Shown here: one piece after another, positions 22,376-32,400 of the stretch
Layout: every line of letters begins with the position of its first letter
Position numbering within the stretch: the first letter of the stretch is position 1
Origin: Archivesica marissinica
Lineage: Eukaryota > Mollusca > Bivalvia > Venerida > Vesicomyidae
Assembly: GCA_014843695.1 (NCBI GenBank)
Contig: CM026397.1
Coordinates: forward strand, 45,884,571 to 45,948,570
DNA length: 64,000 bases
Direction: 5' to 3'
The notes under the pieces: model-generated
Databases searched by the model: none
What the model saw: only the letters and a program-made list of their open reading frames with translations
Told to the model about the DNA's origin: nothing
Program-made: the position numbers and the translations under genes

Positions 22376-23816
22376 CAGGGCGTTCATTTGACCCGAGCTC
22401 CCGGGTTTTGACGCACGAAAATTGATAAAGACGCTTTTTGACTCTTGGTGAAAATGCCCTGAGAGTCAACTTGACCCGGGGCGTTGATCGGCCATGCGTC
22501 ATCAAATATTTTCTCAGCAGAGTAATTATCAAAATATGTCTGTCTACGAGGTCGAAGACCGTAATCGTTCATATATAAAACGCAGTTATTTTCATCAAAA
22601 GTCTGCTGCATTTCATTATGAACACGATCGTGATTTACGAGGGACTCACAATCGGACAAAAATGTAATGGCGTCTAGGCAAACTTTACGTAAAATCTTTA
22701 TCTCAACCAGACGATCAGAATATAGTATCAACCACGCATAAAGCGCCTTCATCACTTGCGCCGCCCAGGGTTATGTTCAAAACGCGTGGTTGATGTCATT
22801 ATTCAGTTGGGTGGTTGAGAAAAACGGCTTACCCAAACTTTAGTATCAAAGGGAAATAAATCTTTAATAACGTTTCTCTAATACCTGTATGGCTCGGTAT
22901 TTTTCCGGTAAAAATTAGTTTTTATCAAAAGACAATTATTATTGAGTGTCACAATAAACACCTGTAGCAAGTTTTGCAAACAACCAATTACCGTTTGTGT
23001 TGTTTGCCATCATATGTGCTGCTAATCATGAGAACTGAGAAGTTTAAGTAGGTGTTGACATTATGTGTATTGTCAATGTACAATCGGCATAGATAAAACG
23101 GTGTTTTTGTAACACATGTATTGTCAATAATAAGTTGTCTGCTATTTGAGAAGCTTATAGTGGGCCACTGATATAGAAATTATACGCCGGAATCGTTTGA
23201 TGATGACTTTTGCTATTGTTTGTTACAGATTTCTATGGGGTATTCATTGTGTGCACCACCCATTAATCATTTCATTGTTTCTACATTATTCCTTCATTTT
23301 CTGGAGAATATTCCTAAATCATTCTTAGTTATATTTTCAATCAGATCGGAGATAAAAAATTAAAGAGTATCAGTTTTAGAAATTAAATCTTAAATATGGT
23401 TCAGAAAAGCCTTAGTCACTTCGGAATTGGCACACCCAGCAAACGTAAGCTGAGTGATAGTGTTAGTGAAACTGGGACACCTAAACGCCATAAAGTAGAC
23501 TGTGACACTCGTAAGTCTAAAGTGAAAAGAAAATTCAGGTCTGAGTGGCTTAATGAATTTGAGTGGCTGGAAATGAAACAAACTGATGATCAGATTCTGT
23601 TGTATTGTACTTGGTGTAGAGATGCTAAAAAGAAAAATCCCTTCGCTAACAGTGGTAGCGCGAACCTACAAAAATTACATGTACGTAAAGTACCAACATG
23701 CATATATTTGACTCTTGAAAATTCCATCTTGACTCTTGAAAATTCCTGTTTGACTCTTGAGATTTTGACCTCAAGGGTCATTGACTCTTGAGTTTCAAAG
23801 TCTAGTGAACGCCCTG
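22376..23816 (+). mobile_element. Non-autonomous hAT-like transposon, copy A only
   Basis: A 1441-bp insertion bounded by inverted repeats CAGGGCGTTCA at the left and TGAACGCCCTG at the right. The flanks are the 8-bp duplication TGCTTGGC (22368-22375) and its one-base variant GGCTTGGC (23817-23824). Copy B shows the uninterrupted site with one TGCTTGGC at 59600-59607. Eight-base duplication and CAGGG ends are typical of hAT elements. Subterminal repeats of TTGACTCTTGA occur several times near the right end and in inverse form (GAGAGTCAACTTGAC) near the left. It carries only an N-terminal zinc-finger exon, without the transposase core. A 124-codon minus frame (22384-22755) crosses the left end and is not recognised. 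Confidence 0.9.
23396..23791 (+). CDS. hAT-type N-terminal zinc-finger ORF (transposase remnant)
   Basis: Inside the hAT-like element. Begins MVQKSLSHFGIGTPSKRKLS; a basic nuclear-localisation-like segment follows (KRHKVD, KSKVKRK), then WLNEFEWLEMKQTDDQ, LLYCTWCRDAKKKNPF and GSANLQKLH. This is the TTF/BED-type finger that starts ZNF862-like hAT transposases, with WL, CxxC, NPF and the histidine in place. The last 30 residues are translated subterminal repeats, so the natural protein probably spliced away near residue 97-100. No catalytic DDE region remains; the product could at most bind DNA. Confidence 0.65.
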   Translation: MVQKSLSHFGIGTPSKRKLSDSVSETGTPKRHKVDCDTRKSKVKRKFRSEWLNEFEWLEMKQTDDQILLYCTWCRDAKKKNPFANSGSANLQKLHVRKVPTCIYLTLENSILTLENSCLTLEILTSRVIDS

Positions 23817-24006
23817 GGCTTGGCGCTATCATTAATGATAGCGTCTCGGAATAATTCTGTTTGTTAACATCAAAATGTAGTTAATATGTAAGACTGAACA
23901 TATTTCAAGTTTATACCAGTTGTGTCCGTATACATCTGCATACCCGTGAATCGGTTGGATGACGTAATTAAACAGATTCCTTAAATTGTCTATGTCTTTT
24001 GTGTAC

Positions 24007-24127
24007 TTTACGTTTATTTATCGTCGCTACCGGTTGCCCATATGAGCGACGTCTCCTGAAAAGATTAGTCATTTTAGATTTTTGGAGGATAGTGCAATGA
24101 TACAGACAGAAACCCATTCCAGAGTCT
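24007..24127 (-). repeat. Dispersed ~115-bp retroposon tail (copy 2)
   Basis: Same family as 2992-3102. Partner in copy B at 59789-59910. Reads towards the minus strand, ending ATAAACGTAAA. Confidence 0.75.
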
Positions 24128-24213
24128 CCACTGGTTCTTTTAAGTGCATGGTGTAAAGCATCGACACGAGACATCGGTTTAATGTTCCACCTGAGAAACT
24201 GTTAATTTTATTA

Positions 24214-24290
24214 GGTCAGACCGGGGATCGAACCTGCGATCCCTGGATTATCAGTCCAGCGTGTTAACCACTGGAGTACAGCTCCGTCTG
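24214..24290 (-). tRNA. tRNA-Ile(GAT)-like sequence, probably a pseudogene
   Basis: On the minus strand a perfect anticodon stem CTGGA/TCCAG encloses CTGATAA (anticodon GAT, isoleucine). The B box GGTTCGATCC is good and the A-box region TCCAGTGGTTAAC is typical. The outer CAGACGG/CGGTCTG pairing is 6 of 7 but the T stem is mismatched, so it is likely a pseudogene or SINE head. The copy B version (59997-60073) has further changes. Confidence 0.45.
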
Positions 24291-24785
24291 CTTCTGATTG
24301 TCTGTGTGTCTGAGCGTATTAAAGTTGAACAGAAATACGTAATTAAGCATGTAGATTAGTTCAGAGTTTATTTTTCGGGTGTTTCGGGTTTGCTAGCACT
24401 GTCGATTAAATGAAACAAAGATTCGTCCAGCAGGAATAACGTTGAAATGTTCACATCATTTCAAAAATTAACCGTTTGTTAATATTGGCAATACAACGAG
24501 TGTCCTGGCCAGTATCGCGAGAAAATATGTCCATCGGTATGCACTTGTGCGGGACAAGGATATTTCACAATCGTTGTCATAATATGTCGTCAGACATATT
24601 CGGACCACTCGGGTGGAATATCCTTGACTCACACCAATGCATATGAAGGTACTCTTATTTCCCTTTGACATATTTAAATTGTTATGTACCCATAACTTCA
24701 GTAAAATTGTGCCAAAGTGTTCACTAGCTCAGGCATGCAATAGTTTCACGTCAGACGACATTTTATAATTATTGTATAAATTCAG

Positions 24786-25199
24786 GTATTGGCATTACCC
24801 TAGAGGTGAGAAAATGCACTTCAGAAAAAGAGAAAGATGTTTGCGACCTTCTAATAATGATCTTCAACGACATTATTGAAAACAGAGATTCATCTCTAAA
24901 AGACGAATTATCAAACAGTGTCTTAGATAAGATAAGAAAGGCAGTAGAGCAGACATTCAAACAATTATTTACCACCGGAAGACGTCTAGAGAGCATAAAG
25001 CAAAAATGTATTGTATTGACAATAGCATTCGGATCACTTAGCTCCCTTATTGGTCTATTACGAGATTATAGGAACGACAATCTCACGAGGCATATGAATA
25101 TGCTACAACAGGCCATAAGAAATATCGATGGTTGCGCTGATGTAGAGCTTGAAGTGATTATCTACAAAGATGAAATCTACAGAGTACTGGACAAGTTGG
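24786..25199 (+). CDS. Host gene exon b, TRADD-N-like domain, copy A
   Basis: A 414-nt exon after AAATTCAG and before G|GTGAGA, phase 1 on both sides and fully open. It encodes IGITLEVRKCTSEKEK, a helical region (KDELSNSVLDKIRKAVEQTF), then KQKCIVLTIAFGSLSSLIGL, LRDYRNDNLTRHMNMLQQAI and VELEVIIYKDEIYRVLDKLG. The order hydrophobic strand, LxxLLRDYRxxxLTxxM helix, charged strand VELEV, then a helix resembles the N-terminal domain of TRADD (strand, FLRxYRxGxLxxxL, LQLEL). This is pattern recognition, not a search result. A single membrane span at CIVLTIAFGSLSSLIGLL is the alternative. TRADD-type proteins link death receptors to caspase or NF-kB signalling; the role here is inference. Confidence 0.65.
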
Positions 25200-26476
25200 G
25201 TGAGAAAACATTGTGTACATTTAAATTTCATTTAATATTTCATTATATTTTAGATATTATGGATATAATGCATACCAAATAACAATTCAGGTGTTCATGT
25301 ATATTTGTATATCTTGAGATAGACTGATGAATGTCACTGTATATGATCACATCTTGCTAAGCTAACAAACCATACGGTAAAGCCATTGATAGATTAAACA
25401 CGATCTGTAAAAAACTGTTTTCATCATTTTTTATTTTTGTGTTTATTTATCTCATCCATGTACATCATATTTACAGCAACATATAGCAGTGACCACAGTC
25501 ATTCTCTATTTAATTATAAGAGACTATAGCCATATGTATACAATGATAAAACTATGCTTACGTTACAAATCGTCAGCTAAGAGTATTAAGAAACGCTATA
25601 TTTAAAATCCTGAATTTGTAAAATCGCATTATTGTGCATTGTTTAATAAATGTCCTAAGAAACCGGTTATCACCTTTGATCAGATCGAAAATGAACTGAT
25701 TTGCAACATTAACATAGAACATTCACCGAGAATAGTTTACATGCATATGGTATTGTCCTAAAATAGATTAACGTTGTAAAACCCTTGTAAGTCCACTTAG
25801 TGGTAAATTCCATTCCACTGTATGTGCCCCAAACCAACCTATTGGCACGATATTTTACATATAAACAAAGTTTGCTCGTCTTTGTAAACTATCGAAGCAG
25901 GCTTAGGCAATATACAGCAAGTATGCATCCTGGTTGGAAAACAAATACATACATTTCTCAATATATAGATATGACGTATAGAATGACAAAGGTGTATTTA
26001 TTTTGCACAATTCTTTCGAAAAAGTTGTCGGATATCGCTATTCACTGAACAACCCACAATGATATGTTTTACGTTTAAGTTTACGCAAACTGGGTATAGC
26101 CTTTCCAATTCTTGCAAACGCTCATATCTATACGAATATGTGATGTATCACACAACAATGCGAACCTTACAAAGGATGATTTATGTGTGTAAGATATAAC
26201 AACATTGTAATACGATTCTACGCAATCATTAGTTTAAAGAAACATGCATGTTCGTACTTTATTACTTCCATGACACTGTACAACATGCCTGTGGTGGATA
26301 CTATTATGTCACGCCTCCAAATATGTATCTAGACCATTTGTCACAACTGTATCAACAACATGTTTTATGATAATCATTATTTACATCATTACGTTCTTGA
26401 CAGTTATGTTTGTTCATGAATTCAGAACCAACTTCTACAAATTCTAATACCTTTGGCTAAGCAATACATGCATATA

Positions 26477-26630
26477 TTTTTGATTCACTCTCTCCATAGC
26501 CATGTGATTTAGACTATTCCAATATATACAAGTGAACAGGATTCCCGCCAGTGTTTTGATTCACTCTCTCCATAGCCATGTGATTTAGACTATTCCAATA
26601 TATACAAGTGAACAGGATTCCCGCCAGTGT
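26477..26630. repeat. 77-bp tandem duplication, copy A only
   Basis: TTTTGATTCACTCTCTCCAT...CCCGCCAGTG occurs twice, at 26477-26553 and 26554-26630, without change. Copy B has a single unit starting near 62238. Confidence 0.9.
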
Positions 26631-26731
26631 CGCAAGCAATAGCAACATTGAGTGCACTACGTATTAACCCAAGGACAAATCGTAGCGCTCCAGTTTGTAG
26701 ATTTTGTACTGCATTGAGACATAGAAAGGAC

Positions 26732-26865
26732 GTCTTGCATTATTTTTACGTAATGCATATACTTATATGGAATTTTATTTTATACACTCGACAATAAACA
26801 TAACTTTAATGCGCGCTACATAACCTTAGATGTCGATGCGCGTAAAACACCATTCATTCATTCAT
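26732..26865 (+). mobile_element. 134-bp retroposon fragment, copy A only
   Basis: Flanked by the 10-bp duplication TAGAAAGGAC (26722-26731 and 26866-26875); copy B has the empty site with one TAGAAAGGAC. The end GATGCGCGTAAAACACC plus (ATTC)n is the usual 3' end of SINE/LINE families, so this is a 5'-truncated retroposition. Confidence 0.85.
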
Positions 26866-26983
26866 TAGAAAGGACTGAGTCCCCAAATTGCCGTACACTA
26901 TGCTATAACCGACCACACTGTGGCAATGAACAATGGATTGAAGACAATTCAACGGGATATTACCTATTGATTTACTCTTAGCT

Positions 26984-27030
26984 ATTAGCAAGCCGAGAGC
27001 CCTATTAGCAAGCCGAGAGCCCTATTAGCA
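26984..27030. repeat. 20-bp VNTR, about 2.4 units (copy A)
   Basis: Unit ATTAGCAAGCCGAGAGCCCT; two full units plus ATTAGCA. Copy B has five. Confidence 0.9.
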
Positions 27031-27916
27031 GACGGAAATACATGATTTGCTTAAACCTGATAATCCTAATGTTCGTTCAAAGACAGATCCAGATAAAATA
27101 TATTTCAGTAGCACCTATAATAGCATTGCCGCATTTACATTCAACATTTGTTCGGATGTGACTCTTCATTCAAAATTGAATAACATTTATTTACTTACGT
27201 CAGGGTTCACTGACATATAATTACTAATACACATCTAATATAAGTTGCACACAGGGAACCAGTCTGTAAACTTGTCAATTAATGGTATCGGTGTTAAAAC
27301 TATATTTATATCACTGACAAGGCACACTATATCAACGCCTGTTTCCAGGCTAAGCCAACCGCATAACGCACTTCATTGCTAATAACTGAAGCACAGGTAC
27401 ATAAAACATTTTCAATTCAGTGCGGGTTTCCTGGACGATTATGTTATAAATAGGATCTATTATTAGTGTCCATTTGTTCTTGACTTGATTTAACTCGTCT
27501 TTTATAAACGATAAAACTCGCCAGAAAACTCGTTAAATAAATTCATCAACAAATGATCACGCATTTAATATCCTATGTATATCAGCTGACTTGACTGATT
27601 AAACCTACTAGTATTCACGTGCTCCAGATTGCTCATTATGACAAACTGATTTCATCACCTTAGCGTAGTGGTCTCTATAGTTTCATTTCTGTTTCTTTCA
27701 TTAGTGTGCGCTTTCCCACGAATGTCCCCTTAGTGTTCCTCGGTTTAATGGAATATTAAGTGGTCGTGTAAATGATCATGGACTATAAATTAAGATCCCG
27801 TATTGCAAGTTGAAAACATAGATATGGTAATAAACGAGGGTGTTTTCGAATATTAGTCAGTAGTACATATCTGTTATAACACGTGATATAATTCAAATCG
27901 CACACTTTTGTTTCAG

Positions 27917-28255
27917 TTCTAGCTCTTGAAGAATGTGTTCCACCCAGAGAATACGTGATACAGCCATATATTGCACATAGTGACCAAGCTAGTAGTTCAA
28001 CTACATTAGGCAAACTGAGAACAAACGGAGTAGAAGATATTCGCATCGCTGGAATTGAACTTCCAAGCACAACTTCAGATTCAAATAAGTTACGGTTAAC
28101 ACTTCAAACTGACAGTCATGCAATTCACAAACAAGTCCAAGACTGCTTTAAAAAGGGTGGGATGATTGAAAATGGAATGAAGTATTTGCAAATGGAAATT
28201 GGAAACTATTTGCAAATACCATCGTTGTCTATTACTGCTCATCTTGATGGAGAAG
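27917..28255 (+). CDS. Host gene exon c, copy A
   Basis: A 339-nt exon between TTTGTTTCAG and G|GTAAAT, phase 1 on both sides, joining the exon at 24786 through a GTT valine. It encodes LALEECVPPREYVIQPYIAH, a Ser/Thr-rich linker, GVEDIRIAGIELPSTT, then KLRLTLQTDSHAIHKQVQDC and a helix-strand tail (MKYLQMEIGNYLQIPSLSIT). The strand-helix-helix-strand order of the second half weakly echoes the preceding domain and could be a second, diverged copy. No known family assigned. Only one coding difference (T to A) was seen against copy B over the 223 bases visible there. Confidence 0.7.
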
Positions 28256-28472
28256 GTAAATATAAGCATATTTGTTTTAATATATTTAGTTTTTCTTTGA
28301 TACATATCTTATAATGCTATCCTTTTTTAAAATTTAAGTTAGCATTGTAGTTAGCATGCTCATTGTTTCATCTCTTTAATCTATGAGGTATACATGTTAC
28401 TCTCATATCTGAGTGTGGCCCAATGGATTCGTTAATGCTGTTGTGTGTCCTTGTAAAATCATTATCTTACAG

Positions 28473-28621
28473 TTGAGTCTGGTGGTTATACTGATGAAAA
28501 CAATACTCATGCTTGTCAGAGCACAGACACAACAACTGGTGAAGATTTAGATGATATCGATGGGACCAAAACAGATCTACATTTAAAGAGTAGTATGCAA
28601 ACTGAGACACCAGACACCAAA
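28473..28621 (+). CDS. Host gene exon d, copy A
   Basis: A 149-nt exon between TATCTTACAG and A|GTAATT; it enters in phase 1 (GTT valine across the junction) and leaves in phase 0. It encodes VESGGYTDENNTHACQST... with acidic/threonine-rich sequence (TTTGEDLDDIDGTKTD), an unstructured linker by composition. No domain. Confidence 0.65.
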
Positions 28622-28675
28622 GTAATTGTACTTATACAATATCACAATTTAATGAGGTATCGAGAGCGATTAAAC

Positions 28676-28850
28676 TACGTTGTCGATGACTTGTATACCA
28701 CTGTAAGCTATCATCACTGATGGTCAATGGTTCGAGCCCCGCTCAGACCGTGTCTCCTTATATTGAAACGTCGGCAGTTTCTTACGGAGGTTGGTGCACC
28801 AAGTACTGGTTAACCGCTAGAACCCGTGTCACGGTAAACTGCCCATCTGT
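28676..28850 (+). mobile_element. 5'-truncated SINE in intron (family 2)
   Basis: Matches the SINE at 62355 from GACTTGTATACCACTGTAA through GGTTCGAGCCCCGCTCAG and GTTGGTGCACCAAGTACTGG to GGTAAACTGCCC. It lies in the intron between exons d and e. Confidence 0.8.
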
Positions 28851-29142
28851 TATAAACAATTTAGTTTGAACATATTTATTTTCTGTTGATACATGATTAT
28901 TTCCAACAACTGATATAAGGAATTGGACAGAAAGCTGTATAGCTTATGATCTTATAAACAATTTAATTACAAGTTTTAAAGCAACTTGGTCGTATAATAG
29001 TTCAGACACAGGACACAGAAATATATTTATGATTGCCATTTTATAATTCATCTGTCTTTGCCGTGTCGTATACATCTACATTACATGAACTATTTTCTTT
29101 GCTATTTATGATTAAAATAAATATGATGTTGTTCCTGCTTAG

Positions 29143-29343
29143 GATGAGATTTCTGAATCAATAGAAGGAGCATATGATTCGCTGTACAGTGGCAATGTTG
29201 AAGAAGCTAAACGTTTAGCCTTACTTGCTATGGAGAGGTCCAATCAAGAGAAGGAACGTATTGTGACAGTTCCTCACACTACAACAGTTACGGAACAGCA
29301 GTTAGCAGACTGGTATGATGATTGCGCGTTCATCTTAAATCAG
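29143..29343 (+). CDS. Host gene exon e, TPR-like helix region, copy A
   Basis: A 201-nt exon between TTCCTGCTTAG and CAG|GTATGT, phase 0 on both sides. It encodes DEISESIEGAYDSLYSGNVE, EAKRLALLAMERSNQEKERI and, after a Thr-rich hinge, TEQQLADWYDDCAFILNQ. The pattern AYDSLYSGNVEEAKRLALLA is that of a TPR/Sel1-like helical hairpin (inference). The following intron holds the 5.3-kb minisatellite; the next exon was not securely found, although 38556-38595 is a candidate. Confidence 0.65.
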
Positions 29344-29401
29344 GTATGTTAGTATATAAAACATATTATTCTAACGACATCTCCTGACTACGGCTACGAA
29401 T

Positions 29402-32400
29402 GACTATCTTAATAAAATACTGACTGTATTAGTAAACTACTGACTACCTTAGTACAATACTACTTGTATTAGTAAACTACTGACTATCTTAGTAAAATAC
29501 TGACTACCTTAGTACAATACTACTTGTATTAGTAAACTACTGACTATCTTAGTAAACTACTGACTACCTTAGTACAATACTACTTGTATTAGTAAACTAC
29601 TGACTATCTTAGTACAATACTACTTGTATTAGTAAACTACTGACTATCTTAGTAAAATACTGACTACCTTAGTACAATACTACTTGTATTAGTAAACTAC
29701 TGACTATCTTAGTAAACTACTGACTATCTTAGTAAACTACTGACTACCTTAGTACAATACTACTTGTATTGGTAAACTACTGACTACCTTAGTACAATAC
29801 TACTTGTATTAGTAAACTACTGACTACCTTAGTACAATGCTACTTGTATTGGTAAACTACTGACTACCTTAGTACAATACTACTTGTATTAATAAACTAC
29901 TGACTATCTTAGTAAACTACTGACTACCTTAGTACAATACTACTTGTATTAGTAAACTACTGACTACCTTAGTACAATACTACTTGTATTGGTAAACTAC
30001 TGACTACCTTAGTACAATACTACTTGTATTAGTAAACTACTGACTACCTTAGTAAACTACTGACTACCTTAGTACAATACTACTTGTATTAGTAAACTAC
30101 TGACTACCTTAGTACAATACTACTTGTATTAGTAAACTACTGACTACCTTAGTACAATGCTACTTGTATTGGTAAACTACTGATTACCTTAGTACAATAC
30201 TACTTGTATTAGTAAACTACTGACTATCTTAGTAAACTACTGACTACCTTAGTACAATACTACTTGTATTGGTAAACTACTGACTACCTTAGTACAATAC
30301 TACTTGTATTGGTAAACTACTGACTACCTTAGTACAATACTACTTGTATTGGTAAACTACTGACTACCTTAGTACAATACTACTTGTATTGGTAAACTAC
30401 TGACTACCTTAGTACAATACTACTTGTATTAGTAAACTACTGACTACCTTAGTACAATACTACTTGTATTAGTAAACTACTGACTACCTTAGTACAATAC
30501 TACTTGTATTAGTAAACTACTGACTACCTTAGTACAATACTACTTGTATTAGTAAACTACTGACTGTATTGGTAAACTACTGACTATCTTAGTAAAATAC
30601 TGACTATCTAGTAAAATATTAACTATCTTAGTAAAATACTGACTATCTTAGTAAAATACTGACTATCTTAGTAAATACTGACTATCTTAGTAAAATACTG
30701 ACTATCTTAGTAAAATATTGACTGTATTGGTAAACTACTGACTATCTTAGTAAAATACTGACTATCTTAGTAAAATACTGACTACCTTAGTAAAATACTG
30801 ACTATCTTAGTAAACTACTGACTATCTTAGTAAACTACTGACTACCTTAGTAAAATACTGACTATCTTAGTACAATACTACTTGTATTAGTAAACTACTG
30901 ACTATCTTAGTAAAATACTGACTACCTTAGTACAATACTACTTGTATTAGTAAACTACTGACTATCTTAGTAAAATACTGACTACCTTAGTACAATACTA
31001 CTTGTATTGGTAAACTACTGACTACCTTAGTACAATACTACTTGTATTAGTAAACTACTGACTACCTTAGTACAATGCTACTTGTATTGGTAAACTACTG
31101 ACTACCTTAGTACAATACTACTTGTATTAATAAACTACTGACTATCTTAGTAAACTACTGACTACCTTAGTACAATACTACTTGTATTGGTAAACTACTG
31201 ACTACCTTAGTACAATACTACTTGTATTGGTAAACTACTGACTACCTTAGTACAATACTACTTGTATTAGTAAACTACTGACTACCTTAGTACAATACTA
31301 CTTGTATTAGTAAACTACTGACTACCTTAGTACAATACTACTTGTATTAGTAAACTACTGACTACCTTAGTACAATACTACTTGTATTAGTAAACTACTG
31401 ACTACCTTAGTACAATACTACTTGTATTAGTAAACTACTGACTACCTTAGTACAATACTACTTGTATTAGTAAACTACTGACTATCTTAGTAAACTACTG
31501 ACTACCTTAGTACAATACTACTTGTATTGGTAAACTACTGACTACCTTAGTACAATACTACTTGTATTGGTAAACTACTGACTACCTTAGTACAATACTA
31601 CTTGTATTAGTAAACTACTGACTACCTTAGTACAATACTACTTGTATTAGTAAACTACTGACTACCTTAGTACAATACTACCTGTATTAGTAAACTACTG
31701 ACTACCTTAGTACAATACTACTTGTATTAGTAAACTACTGAATACCTTAGTACAATACTACTTGTATTAGTAAACTACTGACTACCTTAGTACAATACTA
31801 CTTGTATTAGTAAACTACAGACTACCTTAGTACAATACTACTTGTATTAGTAAACTACTGACTATCTTAGTAAACTACTGACTATCTTAGTAAACTACTG
31901 ACTATCTTAGTAAAATACTGACTATCTTAGTAAAATATTGACTATCTTAGTAAAATACTGACTACCTTAGTACAATACTACTTGTATTAGTAAACTACTG
32001 ACTGTATTGGTAAACTACTGACTATCTTAGTAAAATACTGACTATCTTAGTAAAATATACACTTAGTAAAATACTGACTATCTTAGTAAAATACTGACTA
32101 TCTTAGTAAAATACTGACTATCTTAGTAAAATACTGACTATCTTAGTAAAATACTGACTATCTTAGTAAAATATTGACTGTATTGGTAAACTACTGACTA
32201 TCTTAGTAAAATACTGACTATCTTAGTAAAATACTGACTATCTTAGTAAAATACTGACTGTATTAGTAAAATATAGACTACATTAGTAAAATACTGACTA
32301 TCTTAGTACACTACTGACTGTATTAGTAAAATACTGACTGTATTAGTAAAATACTGACTGTATTAGTATTTTGACTGTATTAGTAAAACACTGACTGTAT

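Larger units (their letters stand above)
25200..27916. other. Intron of the host gene, with indel hot spots
   Basis: About 2.7 kb between exons b and c. No further in-frame exon was recognised; the 82-codon frame at 25800 is not supported. It contains a 77-bp tandem duplication, a 134-bp insertion and a 20-bp VNTR (listed separately). Copy B intron is 60982-63777. Confidence 0.6.
21454..28139. repeat. Large direct duplication, block 2 copy A
   Basis: Collinear with 58686-64000. The identity begins at CGGAGTGCCATTTT. Substitutions run near 2 percent. Copy A additionally carries a hAT-like insertion, a 134-bp retroposon insertion and a second 77-bp tandem unit; it lacks a 268-bp SINE. The divergence contrasts with identical block 1. 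Confidence 0.93.

Noticed and set aside
22384..22755. 124-codon minus-strand frame in the hAT-like element
   Set aside because: Runs opposite to the transposase remnant, starts at the terminal repeat and shows no recognisable family; chance frame more likely, although not excluded.
24468..24671. Coding frame upstream of exon b (both strands)
   Set aside because: Frames differ between copies because of small indels, and no splice signals in phase were found.
25800..26048. Additional exon of the host gene
   Set aside because: No acceptor/donor pair in phase, frame not needed because exon b joins exon c directly in frame; copy B has a 12-base deletion in it.
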